From assembly GCA_029260795.1 (NCBI GenBank), contig JAJDCO010000125.1, positions 1 through 39,865 on the forward strand: DNA of 39,865 nucleotides, read 5' to 3'. The notes beneath the pieces are model-generated. The model did not search any database. It saw only the letters and a program-made list of their open reading frames with translations, and had not been told where the DNA came from. Origin of the DNA: Planctomycetota bacterium (GTDB lineage Bacteria; Planctomycetota; OFTM77). How positions within the stretch are numbered: position 1 is the stretch's first letter; every line of letters begins with the position of its first letter. The translations under genes and the position numbers were made by a program. Below are positions 7,854 through 14,978 of the stretch, piece after piece.

Positions 7854-9557
7854 ATGAGCGACTTCAAACGAGAGATCGCGGCGAGCTTGGCTCCCGCCAC
7901 GGGCTTGGCCGTGGAGGAGATCGTGAGCTTGATCGAGCGGCCCCGAGACGAGGAGCACGGCGACTTTGCCTTTCCGTGCTTCGTGCTGGCCAAGCAACGC
8001 AAGATGGCTCCGCCGAAGATCGCCCTCGAGCTGGCGGAGCAGATCGAGAAGCCGGCCTCTGTGTCCGAGGTGGCACCGACGGGTCCTTACCTGAACTTCT
8101 TCATCGACCGTTCCGTGCGTGCCGGCCGAGTGCTGACGCAGATCGAGCAGGAAGCGGCGTGCTATGGCAGCGGCACCGAAGGGGAAGGAAAGAAGGTCGC
8201 GATCGACTTCTCCTCCCCGAACATCGCAAAGCCCTTCGGCATCGGTCACCTGCGATCGACGGTGATCGGCAACGCGATCGGGAAGATCCTGCGCTTCCGG
8301 GGATTCGAGACGATCGGCATCAACCACCTCGGTGACTGGGGCACGCAGTTCGGCATGCTGATGGTGGCCTTCAAGCGCTGGGGCGACGAGGAGAAGATCC
8401 AGTCCTCGGAAACGCCCGTGCTCGACTTGAACGATCTGTACGTGAAGGCCAACGCCGAGTCGAAAGAGGATGCGTCGATTCGGGACGAGGCGCGCGCCTG
8501 GTTCAAGAAGCTCGAGGACGGCGATCCCGAGGCACGGCGTCTGTGGAACTGGTTCAAGAAGCTGTCGCTCGAGGAGTTCGAGCGAATCTACCGTCGGCTG
8601 GGAGTGACGTTCGATCACTTCACTGGCGAGAGCTTCTTCAACGATCGTCTAGACGCGACGGTCGAGCGGCTCGAGCAGGCCGGACTGGTGAAGGAGAGCC
8701 AAGGCGCGCAGGTCGTCGATCTCGAGGAGTTCGGCATGCCGCCCTGCCTGCTCCGCAAGTCCGACGCGGCGACGCTTTACGCGACGCGAGACCTTGCGGC
8801 GGCGTTGTACCGGCACGAGGACTACGGCTTCGACACCTGTCTCTACGTGGTGGGCTCACCGCAGTCGCTGCACTTCCAGCAGTTCTTCAAGGTGCTCGAG
8901 CTGTTGGGTGTCGAGTGGGCCCAAAGCCTCGTGCACGTGCCCTTCGGCCTGATCAAGTTCGAGGGCGTGAAGATGGCGACGCGCCTCGGCAACCTGATCT
9001 TGCTGGACGAGGTGCTCCAGACCGCGGTCGACAAGGTCCGCCAAGCGATCGAAGAGAAGAACCCGGCACTGGCCGGCAAGGACGAGGTCGCCGAAAGCGT
9101 CGGGATCGGAGCCGTGATCTTCAACGACCTGCGCAACCGACGCGTGAAGGACATCAACTTCCGTTGGGAAGACGTCCTGAACTTCGAAGGCGAGACGGGA
9201 CCCTACGTGCAGTACACGTACGTACGGTTCACGAGCATCCTGCGTAAGGCAGAGAAGAAGCCCGGTGAGTCGGGAGATGCTTCTTTGCTGGCCACCGACG
9301 AGGAGCGCCTGGTGCTGACGAAGCTCGAGCAGTTCCCTGAGACCGTGCGCCGAGCAGCCGCCGAGTACGAGCCTTCGATCGTGAGCATGTACCTCCTCGA
9401 GCTGGCCGGCCTCTGCAATAGCTTCTTGCACAAGCACCGGTTCCTCTCGGATGATGTGCCGCTGACCCAGGCTCGGCTGCGGCTGGCGCACGCCGTGCGG
9501 CAGGTTCTGGGGAACGGGCTGCACCTCCTCGGCATGACGCCGGTGGAGGAGATGTAA
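7854..9557 (+). CDS. argS: Arginyl-tRNA synthetase
   Basis: This class I aminoacyl-tRNA synthetase charges tRNA-Arg with arginine for translation. The 567-aa product has the N-terminal ArgS-specific domain, a HIGH-type signature in FGIGHLRST near residue 128, and a C-terminal alpha-helical anticodon-binding (DALR) domain with EPSIVSMYLLELAGLCNSF. In place of a canonical KMSK loop it has GVKMATRLGN, a divergence common among ArgS enzymes. Length is typical for the family. It follows the ABC-F gene by 19 nt and precedes apt by 42 nt, consistent with one transcript from the promoter at 5850. AGGAG lies about 12 nt before the ATG. Confidence 0.97.
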   Translation: MSDFKREIAASLAPATGLAVEEIVSLIERPRDEEHGDFAFPCFVLAKQRKMAPPKIALELAEQIEKPASVSEVAPTGPYLNFFIDRSVRAGRVLTQIEQEAACYGSGTEGEGKKVAIDFSSPNIAKPFGIGHLRSTVIGNAIGKILRFRGFETIGINHLGDWGTQFGMLMVAFKRWGDEEKIQSSETPVLDLNDLYVKANAESKEDASIRDEARAWFKKLEDGDPEARRLWNWFKKLSLEEFERIYRRLGVTFDHFTGESFFNDRLDATVERLEQAGLVKESQGAQVVDLEEFGMPPCLLRKSDAATLYATRDLAAALYRHEDYGFDTCLYVVGSPQSLHFQQFFKVLELLGVEWAQSLVHVPFGLIKFEGVKMATRLGNLILLDEVLQTAVDKVRQAIEEKNPALAGKDEVAESVGIGAVIFNDLRNRRVKDINFRWEDVLNFEGETGPYVQYTYVRFTSILRKAEKKPGESGDASLLATDEERLVLTKLEQFPETVRRAAAEYEPSIVSMYLLELAGLCNSFLHKHRFLSDDVPLTQARLRLAHAVRQVLGNGLHLLGMTPVEEM

Positions 9558-9599
9558 GCATCCCGCGGCAGCCCTCGCCCGGCCTCCAAGGAGGAATCG

Positions 9600-10118
9600 A
9601 TGGTCGATTCGATCAAGAAGCTCATTCGCGACATCCCCGACTTTCCGAAGCCGGGGATCGTCTTCAAGGACATCACACCGTTGCTGGCCCATTCGGCCGA
9701 GTTCGCGAATACCATCCAGCTGATGGCCGAGGGCTTCCGCGATCAAGGCATCGACCGTGTCGTTGGGATCGAGTCTCGCGGGTTCATCTTTGGCGCGGCG
9801 CTGGCGATCGAGATCGGAGCGGGATTCATTCCGATTCGAAAGCCGGGCAAGCTGCCTTATGACACGATCTCGGAGGAGTACGAGCTCGAGTACGGCAACG
9901 ATCGAGTCGAGATGCACGTCGATGCCGTGCGGGAGGGTCAGAAGATCCTCATGGTCGACGACCTGCTCGCGACGGGCGGCACGATGGGCGCCTGCTGCAG
10001 CCTGATCCGCTCGCTGGGTGCCGAGATCGTCTCGGCCGTCTTCCTCATCGAGCTGAGCTTCCTCGAAGGACGCAAGCGCTTGATGGGAATCCCGGTGCGC
10101 AGCCTGATCGAGTACTGA
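9600..10118 (+). CDS. apt: Adenine phosphoribosyltransferase
   Basis: Apt salvages adenine by joining it to PRPP, making AMP in the cytoplasm. The 172-aa product has the typical start (IRDIPDFPKPGIVFKDITPL), the GIESRGFIFG segment and the PRPP-binding motif ILMVDDLLATGGT near residues 117-129. Length matches the family. AAGGAGG lies 6 nt before the ATG, one of the strongest ribosome binding sites in the window. It is probably the last gene of the abcF-argS-apt unit. Its last codons and stop are duplicated in tandem just downstream. Confidence 0.97.
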   Translation: MVDSIKKLIRDIPDFPKPGIVFKDITPLLAHSAEFANTIQLMAEGFRDQGIDRVVGIESRGFIFGAALAIEIGAGFIPIRKPGKLPYDTISEEYELEYGNDRVEMHVDAVREGQKILMVDDLLATGGTMGACCSLIRSLGAEIVSAVFLIELSFLEGRKRLMGIPVRSLIEY

Positions 10119-10147
10119 GCCCGGGCTGATCGAGTATTGAGCCCGGG
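10104..10147 (+). repeat. 22-bp tandem duplication across the apt stop codon
   Basis: Two adjacent 22-nt copies (10104-10125 and 10126-10147) differ at one base (TACTGA versus TATTGA). Each starts CTGATCGAG and ends GAGCCCGGG. The first copy encodes the end of Apt (LIEY, stop); the second repeats the same codons and stop outside the gene. It looks like a recent slippage or repair duplication. Confidence 0.9.
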
Positions 10148-10186
10148 CCGGATGAGGGTCGGTTGGATTTTCTTGAGGAAAATCGC

Positions 10187-10214
10187 TTGACCCAGGGATG
10201 GACCGTGGTAGTCT
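10187..10214 (+). promoter_or_regulatory. Candidate promoter for the riboswitch-sigma factor transcript
   Basis: TTGACC (10187-10192), a 16-nt spacer, then TAGTCT (10209-10214). The -35 box is close to consensus and the -10 box is weak. It lies about 85 nt before the aptamer, so the riboswitch would be in the leader of this transcript. Confidence 0.4.
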
Positions 10215-10297
10215 CCGTCCCGACGTTCGCGGATCCTGACTGTTCGAGCGGTTTGCTCCACAGGCTTCACGAACGCTGACAACTCGAATGCTTGTTT

Positions 10298-10390
10298 TCC
10301 CGACAAAGGCAAACTGCCCGAAAGGGTAGGGCGCAAAGCTTCAGGACCTAAATCGGCGATTCGTTCGCCGGCAAGGTAGCCAGCTGCCGA
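10298..10390 (+). promoter_or_regulatory. GEMM-I (c-di-GMP-I) riboswitch aptamer
   Basis: The leader of the sigma-factor gene matches the GEMM-I aptamer core in order. AGGCAAAC opens the core. The P2 hairpin is GCCC-GAAA-GGGT with a GNRA loop. It is followed by GCGCAAAGC, then CCTAAA, a P3 stem capped by GGCGA...TCGCC, then AAGGTAGC and CCGA at the 3' side. Mapped onto the Vibrio cholerae Vc2 aptamer, the ligand-contacting bases appear conserved: G20 at 10308, A47 at 10335 and C92 at 10387. G rather than A at position 20 favours c-di-GMP over 3',3'-cGAMP. The exact pairing of P1 is uncertain; TTCC at 10297-10300 could pair with GGAA at 10392-10395. The family is known; the call is by motif alignment in my head, not a covariance search. 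Confidence 0.9.
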
Positions 10391-10457
10391 AGGAATCCGA
10401 CAGACGCCTGCGTGCGACGAAGGATTCCGGCTTTTTCGGCTGGGGATCCTTTTTTTG
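10391..10457 (+). terminator. Riboswitch expression platform: terminator and possible antiterminator
   Basis: GGATTCCGGC (10422-10431) can pair with GCTGGGGATCC (10439-10449, one bulged base), and the stem is followed at once by seven T (10450-10456), a textbook intrinsic terminator. The same GGATTCC (10422-10428) is also perfectly complementary to GGAATCC at 10392-10398, just after the aptamer. The two pairings exclude each other. If ligand binding closes P1 using GGAA at 10392-10395, the antiterminator is lost and the terminator forms, which predicts an OFF switch. The direction of control is inference. Confidence 0.8.
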
Positions 10458-10487
10458 TTTCCGCTCTTGGACGAGGAGATTGGAATC

Positions 10488-11564
10488 ATGTCGCAGGCCG
10501 TCACCAAGACCCGTACGCGTAGCGCCACGAAGAAGAAGACCACCTCGAAGAAGGCCGCCTCTCCCAAGGCCGCCTCGGCGCGACCTAAGGTGAAGTCGTC
10601 CACGACCAAGACCCGTCGCCCTTCGGCCTCGACCCAGGCCCCGAAGACGACGAGCCCGGCGAAGAAGAAGGCTCCGAGCGCGAAAGCGACCCCGGGCCCG
10701 ACGAAGAAGGTCACCGCTACCACTCGAACCAAGGCCGTGACGACGGCCAAGATCTCTGCGGCAGCCGCCAAGACGCCGACCGCCGCCAAGAAGACTCCGG
10801 ACGAGATCGAGCAGACCTGGCGCACCTACAAGACCACGGCCGATCCCAACCTCCGCAACATCCTCATCGAGAAGTACCTCCCCCTCGTCCGGTACATCTC
10901 CGAGCGCCTGCTGGTCACACTCCCGAAGAGCATCGAGCTCGACGATCTCGCCTCGGCTGGGATCTTCGGACTCATGGACGCGATCGAGGGCTTCGATCTC
11001 GAGCGCGGCATCAAATTCAAGACCTACTGCACCACGCGAATTCGTGGGTCGATCTTGGACGAGCTCCGGAGCCAAGACTGGGTTCCGCGCCTCGTGCGCC
11101 TCAAGGCAAACCAGATCGACAAGGCCTACAAGGCCCTCGAAGCCGAGGTCGGCCGCGAGCCCACCGAGTACGAGCTGGCCAAGAAGCTCGGCATCACGCT
11201 CAACGAGCTGAATACCCTCAAGGCGGAGTCCAGTCCCAAGACGATCTACTCCTTGAGCGAGAAGTGGGACGAAAACGAGGACGACAAGATGGTCGAAAAG
11301 GTGGATCTCATCGAGGACCGACGGAGCATCGACCCCGCCGACGTGATGAACCAGAAGGACACGCTCGATCTGATCACGCGCAACCTCTCCAAGAAGGAGC
11401 GGCTGATCATCATCATGTATTACTATGAGGGCCTGACGATGAAGGAGATCGGCGAGATCCTCGACCTGACCGAGTCGCGCGTGTGTCAAATCCACTCGAA
11501 CGTCATGAGCCGCCTGAAAGGGCAGCTCTCGAAGGTGAAGGTTCGCATCCTCGAGAGCAAGTGA
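10488..11564 (+). CDS. FliA/WhiG-type RNA polymerase sigma factor with basic H1-like N-terminal tail
   Basis: This is an alternative sigma-70-family factor (358 aa). Residues from about 105 on form a group 3 (FliA/WhiG) factor: sigma-2 near 127-200 (EKYLPLVRYISERL, DLASAGIFGLMDAI, FKTYCTTRIRGSILDELR), sigma-3 near 205-255 and sigma-4 near 290-350 with the helix-turn-helix TMKEIGEILDLTESRVCQIH. Residues 1-104 are unusual: rich in Lys, Ala, Thr, Ser and Pro with no Asp or Glu, like a histone-H1-type tail. The start ATG at 10488 has GAGGAG 9 nt upstream. A c-di-GMP-I riboswitch and terminator precede it. birA overlaps its stop by 4 nt. No flagellar or anti-sigma gene is nearby, so the regulon is unknown. 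Confidence 0.93.
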   Translation: MSQAVTKTRTRSATKKKTTSKKAASPKAASARPKVKSSTTKTRRPSASTQAPKTTSPAKKKAPSAKATPGPTKKVTATTRTKAVTTAKISAAAAKTPTAAKKTPDEIEQTWRTYKTTADPNLRNILIEKYLPLVRYISERLLVTLPKSIELDDLASAGIFGLMDAIEGFDLERGIKFKTYCTTRIRGSILDELRSQDWVPRLVRLKANQIDKAYKALEAEVGREPTEYELAKKLGITLNELNTLKAESSPKTIYSLSEKWDENEDDKMVEKVDLIEDRRSIDPADVMNQKDTLDLITRNLSKKERLIIIMYYYEGLTMKEIGEILDLTESRVCQIHSNVMSRLKGQLSKVKVRILESK

Positions 11565-12376
11565 GCCCCGTCGGAGGCTGCTCCGCCTCCGACCTCTCAC
11601 GAGAGGCCGTTGCACGGCTTCTGAGGACCCAGCGCCTCGGTCAGGCGCTGGTCCTCTTGGACGAGGTCGACTCTACGAATGACGAGGTCGCGCGCCGCGT
11701 GAGAAGCGGTGCGCCGCCCGGCCTGGTCGTGGTGGCGCGCCATCAGACACGCGGCCGGGGGCGCCACGGGCGTCCGTGGATCGATCGACCCGACCGAAGC
11801 CTCCTGTTCTCGATCGCGCTGCGTCCGGAGTCCGAGCGGTATTGGCTCGCCGGCTTGCCCCTCGCCGCCGGCATCGCCTTGGTGGACTCGGTGAAGGAGA
11901 TCACGGGAGTTTCGCCCCAGCTCAAGTGGCCCAACGATCTCCTCGTCGGAGACCGCAAGCTGGCCGGGATTCTCATCGAGGCCAAGAGCCACTCCGGATG
12001 GCCGCGCTTGGTGATCGTCGGCATCGGGTTGAACGTCGCCCTCGTCGAGAGACCCTTGCCCCCCGAGATCGCCGCGCGAGCGACATCACTCGAAGCCGCC
12101 GGTGCCACTCGAATGGATCGCTCGCTGCTCCTGGCAACCACCTTGCTCCACTTCGAGCGCGAGCTGCCTCGAATCGCGGCCGGAGATCAACGCGGCATCG
12201 CCGATCGGTGGCTCGAACGCGCCGCCCCGCTGCCAAGGTGCGTGACGGTTCGGCGAGGTCTCGAGATACTCATCGGTGAACCCGTCGCCCTCGATCCCCT
12301 GACGGGACTCACTCTGAGACTGGCCAACGGCCAATTGGAGTCCATTCTCCCGCCGGCCATCGAGCTGCTCGACTAG
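11561..12376 (+). CDS. birA: Biotin--[acetyl-CoA-carboxylase] ligase, short class
   Basis: The enzyme makes biotinyl-AMP and attaches biotin to the carrier lysine of carboxylases. In the 271-aa product the biotin/ATP loop GRGRHGRPW is at 65-73, KWPNDL at 122-127 and the catalytic-loop Lys (DRKLAGIL) at about 133, followed by a small C-terminal SH3-like domain. There is no N-terminal DNA-binding helix-turn-helix, so it is a ligase without repressor activity. The start is the GTG at 11561, whose last two bases are shared with the TGA of the sigma-factor gene (GTGA overlap), which points to translational coupling. The frame is open further upstream but only inside the sigma gene. Through this coupling birA would also lie downstream of the riboswitch. 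Confidence 0.95.
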   Translation: MSPVGGCSASDLSREAVARLLRTQRLGQALVLLDEVDSTNDEVARRVRSGAPPGLVVVARHQTRGRGRHGRPWIDRPDRSLLFSIALRPESERYWLAGLPLAAGIALVDSVKEITGVSPQLKWPNDLLVGDRKLAGILIEAKSHSGWPRLVIVGIGLNVALVERPLPPEIAARATSLEAAGATRMDRSLLLATTLLHFERELPRIAAGDQRGIADRWLERAAPLPRCVTVRRGLEILIGEPVALDPLTGLTLRLANGQLESILPPAIELLD

Positions 12377-12923
12377 GCGGATTCGAGGTGCTCTTCGATC
12401 CGGTCTAGCAATCGGACGCAAGAGAAACGCCGGCTTCAGAGGGTACCGGGCGCCAGAGTCCGTTCAGCCTCGATCGAAAAAAAGTCGGTGGTGGCAGTAA
12501 CCGGCGCTCGAATCTCACGACTGTATGACGTGAGCGGACGATCAGGTGCGCATCTCTCGAGGCCAGGTCGCTCCGCTGCGGACGGACTCTCCGTCCGATC
12601 TTCGATGCCTCTCCTCTCGGCGTTCCCCCAGGAATCCGGTGGGTGGGTGGTGGTGTCGTCGAGAGGAGAGGAGGGCGGGTGGGGTGTTTCTCTTTCGTGT
12701 CGCTCACCATCGAGCGGCACGAAGGAGAGACGCGGCTCACTCCCCTCGCGAGCCGCTCCCGACCATCGCGGTCGCGCGAGCGCTCGCCAACGAGCTTGCC
12801 TGGCGACGAAAGTCAGGCCCGACGCCGCGCGGCGACCGCTTCCGCGAAGGCTGTGTCTGCGGCCGCCCTTGCGACAGCGAGAGCCGCGGTCGCCTAGGCG
12901 ACGGAGTCGAACACAGAAGACTC
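12377..12923. other. Gene-free region with G-rich runs
   Basis: About 550 nt without a convincing gene. Overlapping plus-strand open frames are Arg/Ser-rich and look like GC-rich noise. Two G-rich runs occur: GGTGGGTGGGTGG around 12639-12652 and GGAGGGCGGGTGGGG around 12670-12685, either of which could form a G-quadruplex on the plus strand. The region ends at the stop codon of the leftward DUF4440-like gene. No clear terminator for birA was found. Confidence 0.45.
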
Positions 12924-13358
12924 TCACTCAACGATACAGCGCCAGATTCCGTCCTGTCCCTTGCGCCAGATGGACACGGTGTGCTCCCGAATCTCGATCG
13001 GGGTCCCGTCTTCAGCAAGCCAGGCGCGTCTGCCAACACCCCAGGAGTACCCCAGGTCACCCGACTTCGAGACCTCGGCTCCTTCTGGCTCCCACTCGAT
13101 TTCGAAACCTGGCCGAGAGCGGCTTTCGAGAACGAAGGCGCGTATCCTCGAGAGCCCTCGGATCTCGACTTCGGAGTCGAGATAGATCACCGCGCCTTCG
13201 GCCCAGTAGTCCCACAGCTCGTCCAGGTTCCCTGCATGGGCGACTTCGGCCCAACTGCGATCCCTTTCGAGCAGACTCGATCGCTCTGCAACGACATCGA
13301 CTGAAGCACACGAGATGCAGAAGAGCAGGGTCAGAACGGTGAGGGCTCTCGAGCTCAT
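12924..13358 (-). CDS. Exported DUF4440/SnoaL-like protein, possible lipoprotein
   Basis: The 144-aa product begins with a signal sequence (MSSRALTVLTLLFCISCAS). The Cys in CISC could be lipidated, though the lipobox lacks the usual Leu at -3. The rest matches the small NTF2-fold DUF4440/SnoaL-like pattern: RDRSWAEVAHAGNLDELWDYW, then AEGAVIYLDS and the beta-strands GDLGYSWGVGRRAW...HTVSIWRKGQDGIWRCIVE. Such proteins have no single known function. The ATG at 13358 has GGAG 6 nt upstream; another in-frame ATG at 13386 lacks a usable site. It is transcribed opposite to its neighbours. Confidence 0.75.
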   Translation of the reverse strand: MSSRALTVLTLLFCISCASVDVVAERSSLLERDRSWAEVAHAGNLDELWDYWAEGAVIYLDSEVEIRGLSRIRAFVLESRSRPGFEIEWEPEGAEVSKSGDLGYSWGVGRRAWLAEDGTPIEIREHTVSIWRKGQDGIWRCIVE

Positions 13359-13419
13359 CGACTTCTCCAGAGAGTGGGGGGAGTTCATCCTGATCGGGGG
13401 AGCACCGATCCCTTGGTGA

Positions 13420-13448
13420 TTGCCTGCTTGCCGGGCTCCCGCTAGACT
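13420..13448 (+). promoter_or_regulatory. Sigma-70-type promoter for rph
   Basis: TTGCCT (13420-13425), a 17-nt spacer, then TAGACT (13443-13448), 41 nt before the rph start codon. Spacing is optimal and both hexamers are fair matches. It probably drives rph and rdgB. Confidence 0.55.
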
Positions 13449-13489
13449 GTCGGGCTTTCTCCGAGATTCCAAGGCTGCAAAGGGAACCG

Positions 13490-14218
13490 ATGGGCAAGCC
13501 GCGCAAAGACGGGCGAGCGCACGATGATCTGCGTTCCACCTATTTCACTCTCGACTACATCGGCTCGGCGACCGGGTCGGTGCTGATCGAGGCCGGGAGA
13601 ACTCGCATCATCTGCACTGCCAGCATCGAGGACTCGGTTCCACCGTTCCTGAACAACACGGGCAAGGGCTGGATGACCTCCGAGTACTCGCTGCTGCCGG
13701 CTGCCACGCATCAGCGACGCCCTCGGGATGGTCGCCGCGGAGGGCACATCGACGGCCGAACTCAAGAGATTCAACGGCTGATCGGTCGATCGTTGCGGGC
13801 CATCGTCGACCTGAGCAAGATCGGGGAGCGGACCATCTGGCTCGATTGCGACGTGATCGAGGCGGATGGAGGCACTCGGACCGCCGCGATCACAGGGGCC
13901 TACATCGCCATGTTTCGCGCTTTGAAGGTGCTCGACCAGCAGAAGAAGCTGAAGGCCTGGCCGCTGAAGCAGCAGATCGCGGCAATCTCGGTCGGGCTCG
14001 TCCGCGGTGAGCCGATGCTCGATCTCTGCTATGACGAGGACTCGCAGGCCGACGTCGACATGAACGTCGTGATGACTGCCGAGGATCAGCTCGTCGAGGT
14101 CCAGGGTACGGCCGAGCGCGGCACGATGTCGCGGACCCAGTTCGACGGGTTGCTAGACTTGGCCGCTCAAGGAATTCGCCAGCTCTGCGAGATGCAGGCA
14201 GATGTGTTGAAGGACTGA
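13490..14218 (+). CDS. rph: Ribonuclease PH
   Basis: RNase PH is a phosphate-dependent 3'-5' exoribonuclease that trims tRNA precursors. The 242-aa product is of normal length and shows the family landmarks: GSVLIEAGRTRIICTASIE near the N-terminus, the Arg-rich loop around RRPRDGRRGGHIDGRTQEI, LIGRSLRAIVDL, DCDVIEADGGTRTAAITGAYIA, and GEPMLDLCYDEDSQADVDMNVV. The ATG at 13490 follows a promoter at 13420-13448. rdgB begins 31 nt after its stop, a pairing of rph and rdgB seen in many bacteria. Confidence 0.97.
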   Translation: MGKPRKDGRAHDDLRSTYFTLDYIGSATGSVLIEAGRTRIICTASIEDSVPPFLNNTGKGWMTSEYSLLPAATHQRRPRDGRRGGHIDGRTQEIQRLIGRSLRAIVDLSKIGERTIWLDCDVIEADGGTRTAAITGAYIAMFRALKVLDQQKKLKAWPLKQQIAAISVGLVRGEPMLDLCYDEDSQADVDMNVVMTAEDQLVEVQGTAERGTMSRTQFDGLLDLAAQGIRQLCEMQADVLKD

Positions 14219-14249
14219 CGGTGAGCCGACGCGCAATCGAGAGTCTCCG

Positions 14250-14861
14250 ATGAGAAACATCGTTCTGGCTACCCGGAACCCAAACAAGGTGTTGGAGATC
14301 CGCGATCTACTCGCGGATCTTCCAGTTCGCATCCGGGCTGCTGACGAAATCCTGGGACTCCCGGAGGTGGAGGAGACCGGAACGACACTCGAAGCCAACG
14401 CCGAGCTCAAGGCCCTCGCGATCGCCCAGGCGAGTGGCGAATGGGCCCTTGCTGACGACTCGGGCTTGGAGGTCCTCGCCTTGGACGGAGCGCCGGGTGT
14501 CCATTCGGCTCGGTTCGCGGGAGAGGATTGCTCATACGAGGACAACAATCGCAAGCTGCTCCAGGAGCTGGCCGACGTATCGAAGGAGCATCGGGGGGCT
14601 TGCTTCCGTTGCGTGTTGGCCCTCGCCACTCCCGAACGCATGATGGCTCGAGTCGAGGGCATCCGTCGAGGGGTCATTCTGACCGAGCTCCACGGAGAAG
14701 GCGGATTCGGATACGACCCGCTCTTCTTCGACCCGGAGCTGGGGAAGACGTTTGCGGAGCTCACCCGCGAGGAGAAGGGCGAGATCAGCCATCGCGGCTT
14801 GGCGTTGCGAGAGATGCGGGAGGTGATCAGCAACCTCCTGGCAGGTGAAGCCAGCGGATGA
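14250..14861 (+). CDS. rdgB: Non-canonical purine NTP pyrophosphatase (RdgB/HAM1)
   Basis: The enzyme hydrolyses dITP, ITP and XTP to monophosphates, keeping deaminated purines out of DNA and RNA. The 203-aa protein has the N-terminal substrate motif VLATRNPNKVLEI, the catalytic region ALADDSGLEVLALDGAPGVHSARFAG and the GEGGFGYDPLFFDPE segment, all diagnostic. Length is typical. It follows rph by 31 nt and is probably cotranscribed; GAGAG lies upstream of the ATG. Confidence 0.97.
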   Translation: MRNIVLATRNPNKVLEIRDLLADLPVRIRAADEILGLPEVEETGTTLEANAELKALAIAQASGEWALADDSGLEVLALDGAPGVHSARFAGEDCSYEDNNRKLLQELADVSKEHRGACFRCVLALATPERMMARVEGIRRGVILTELHGEGGFGYDPLFFDPELGKTFAELTREEKGEISHRGLALREMREVISNLLAGEASG

Positions 14862-14919
14862 CCCACCCGCACCTTCTCATGTAGGTTTCTCAGGCCAACG
14901 CTGATGGACTGGCACTGAA

Positions 14920-14931
14920 GAACGATCGTTC
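14920..14931. promoter_or_regulatory. 12-bp palindrome GAACGATCGTTC before lepA
   Basis: A perfect palindrome of the form GAAC-N4-GTTC lies 47 nt before the lepA start codon. This form matches LexA (SOS) boxes of several bacterial groups, but an 8-base constraint is expected by chance about once per 65 kb, so it is only a candidate operator. Confidence 0.2.
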
Positions 14932-14978
14932 AAGAGCAGGACCGCCGGCATCGCTCGGCGCACACAGGGCCGCCTTTC

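Noticed and set aside
10298..10390. cGAMP-specific GEMM-Ib identity for the riboswitch
   Set aside because: The base aligned to position 20 is G, as in c-di-GMP aptamers; cGAMP types usually have A there. Mixed specificity cannot be excluded.
10341..11615. Long minus-strand frame across the riboswitch and sigma-factor gene
   Set aside because: Antisense to the sigma factor and to a conserved RNA structure; composition is repetitive Leu/Arg/Gly.
12488..13342. Plus-strand open frames over the DUF4440-like gene and the G-rich region
   Set aside because: Arg/Ser/Pro-rich with no recognisable motif; the minus-strand frame has a signal peptide and domain pattern instead.
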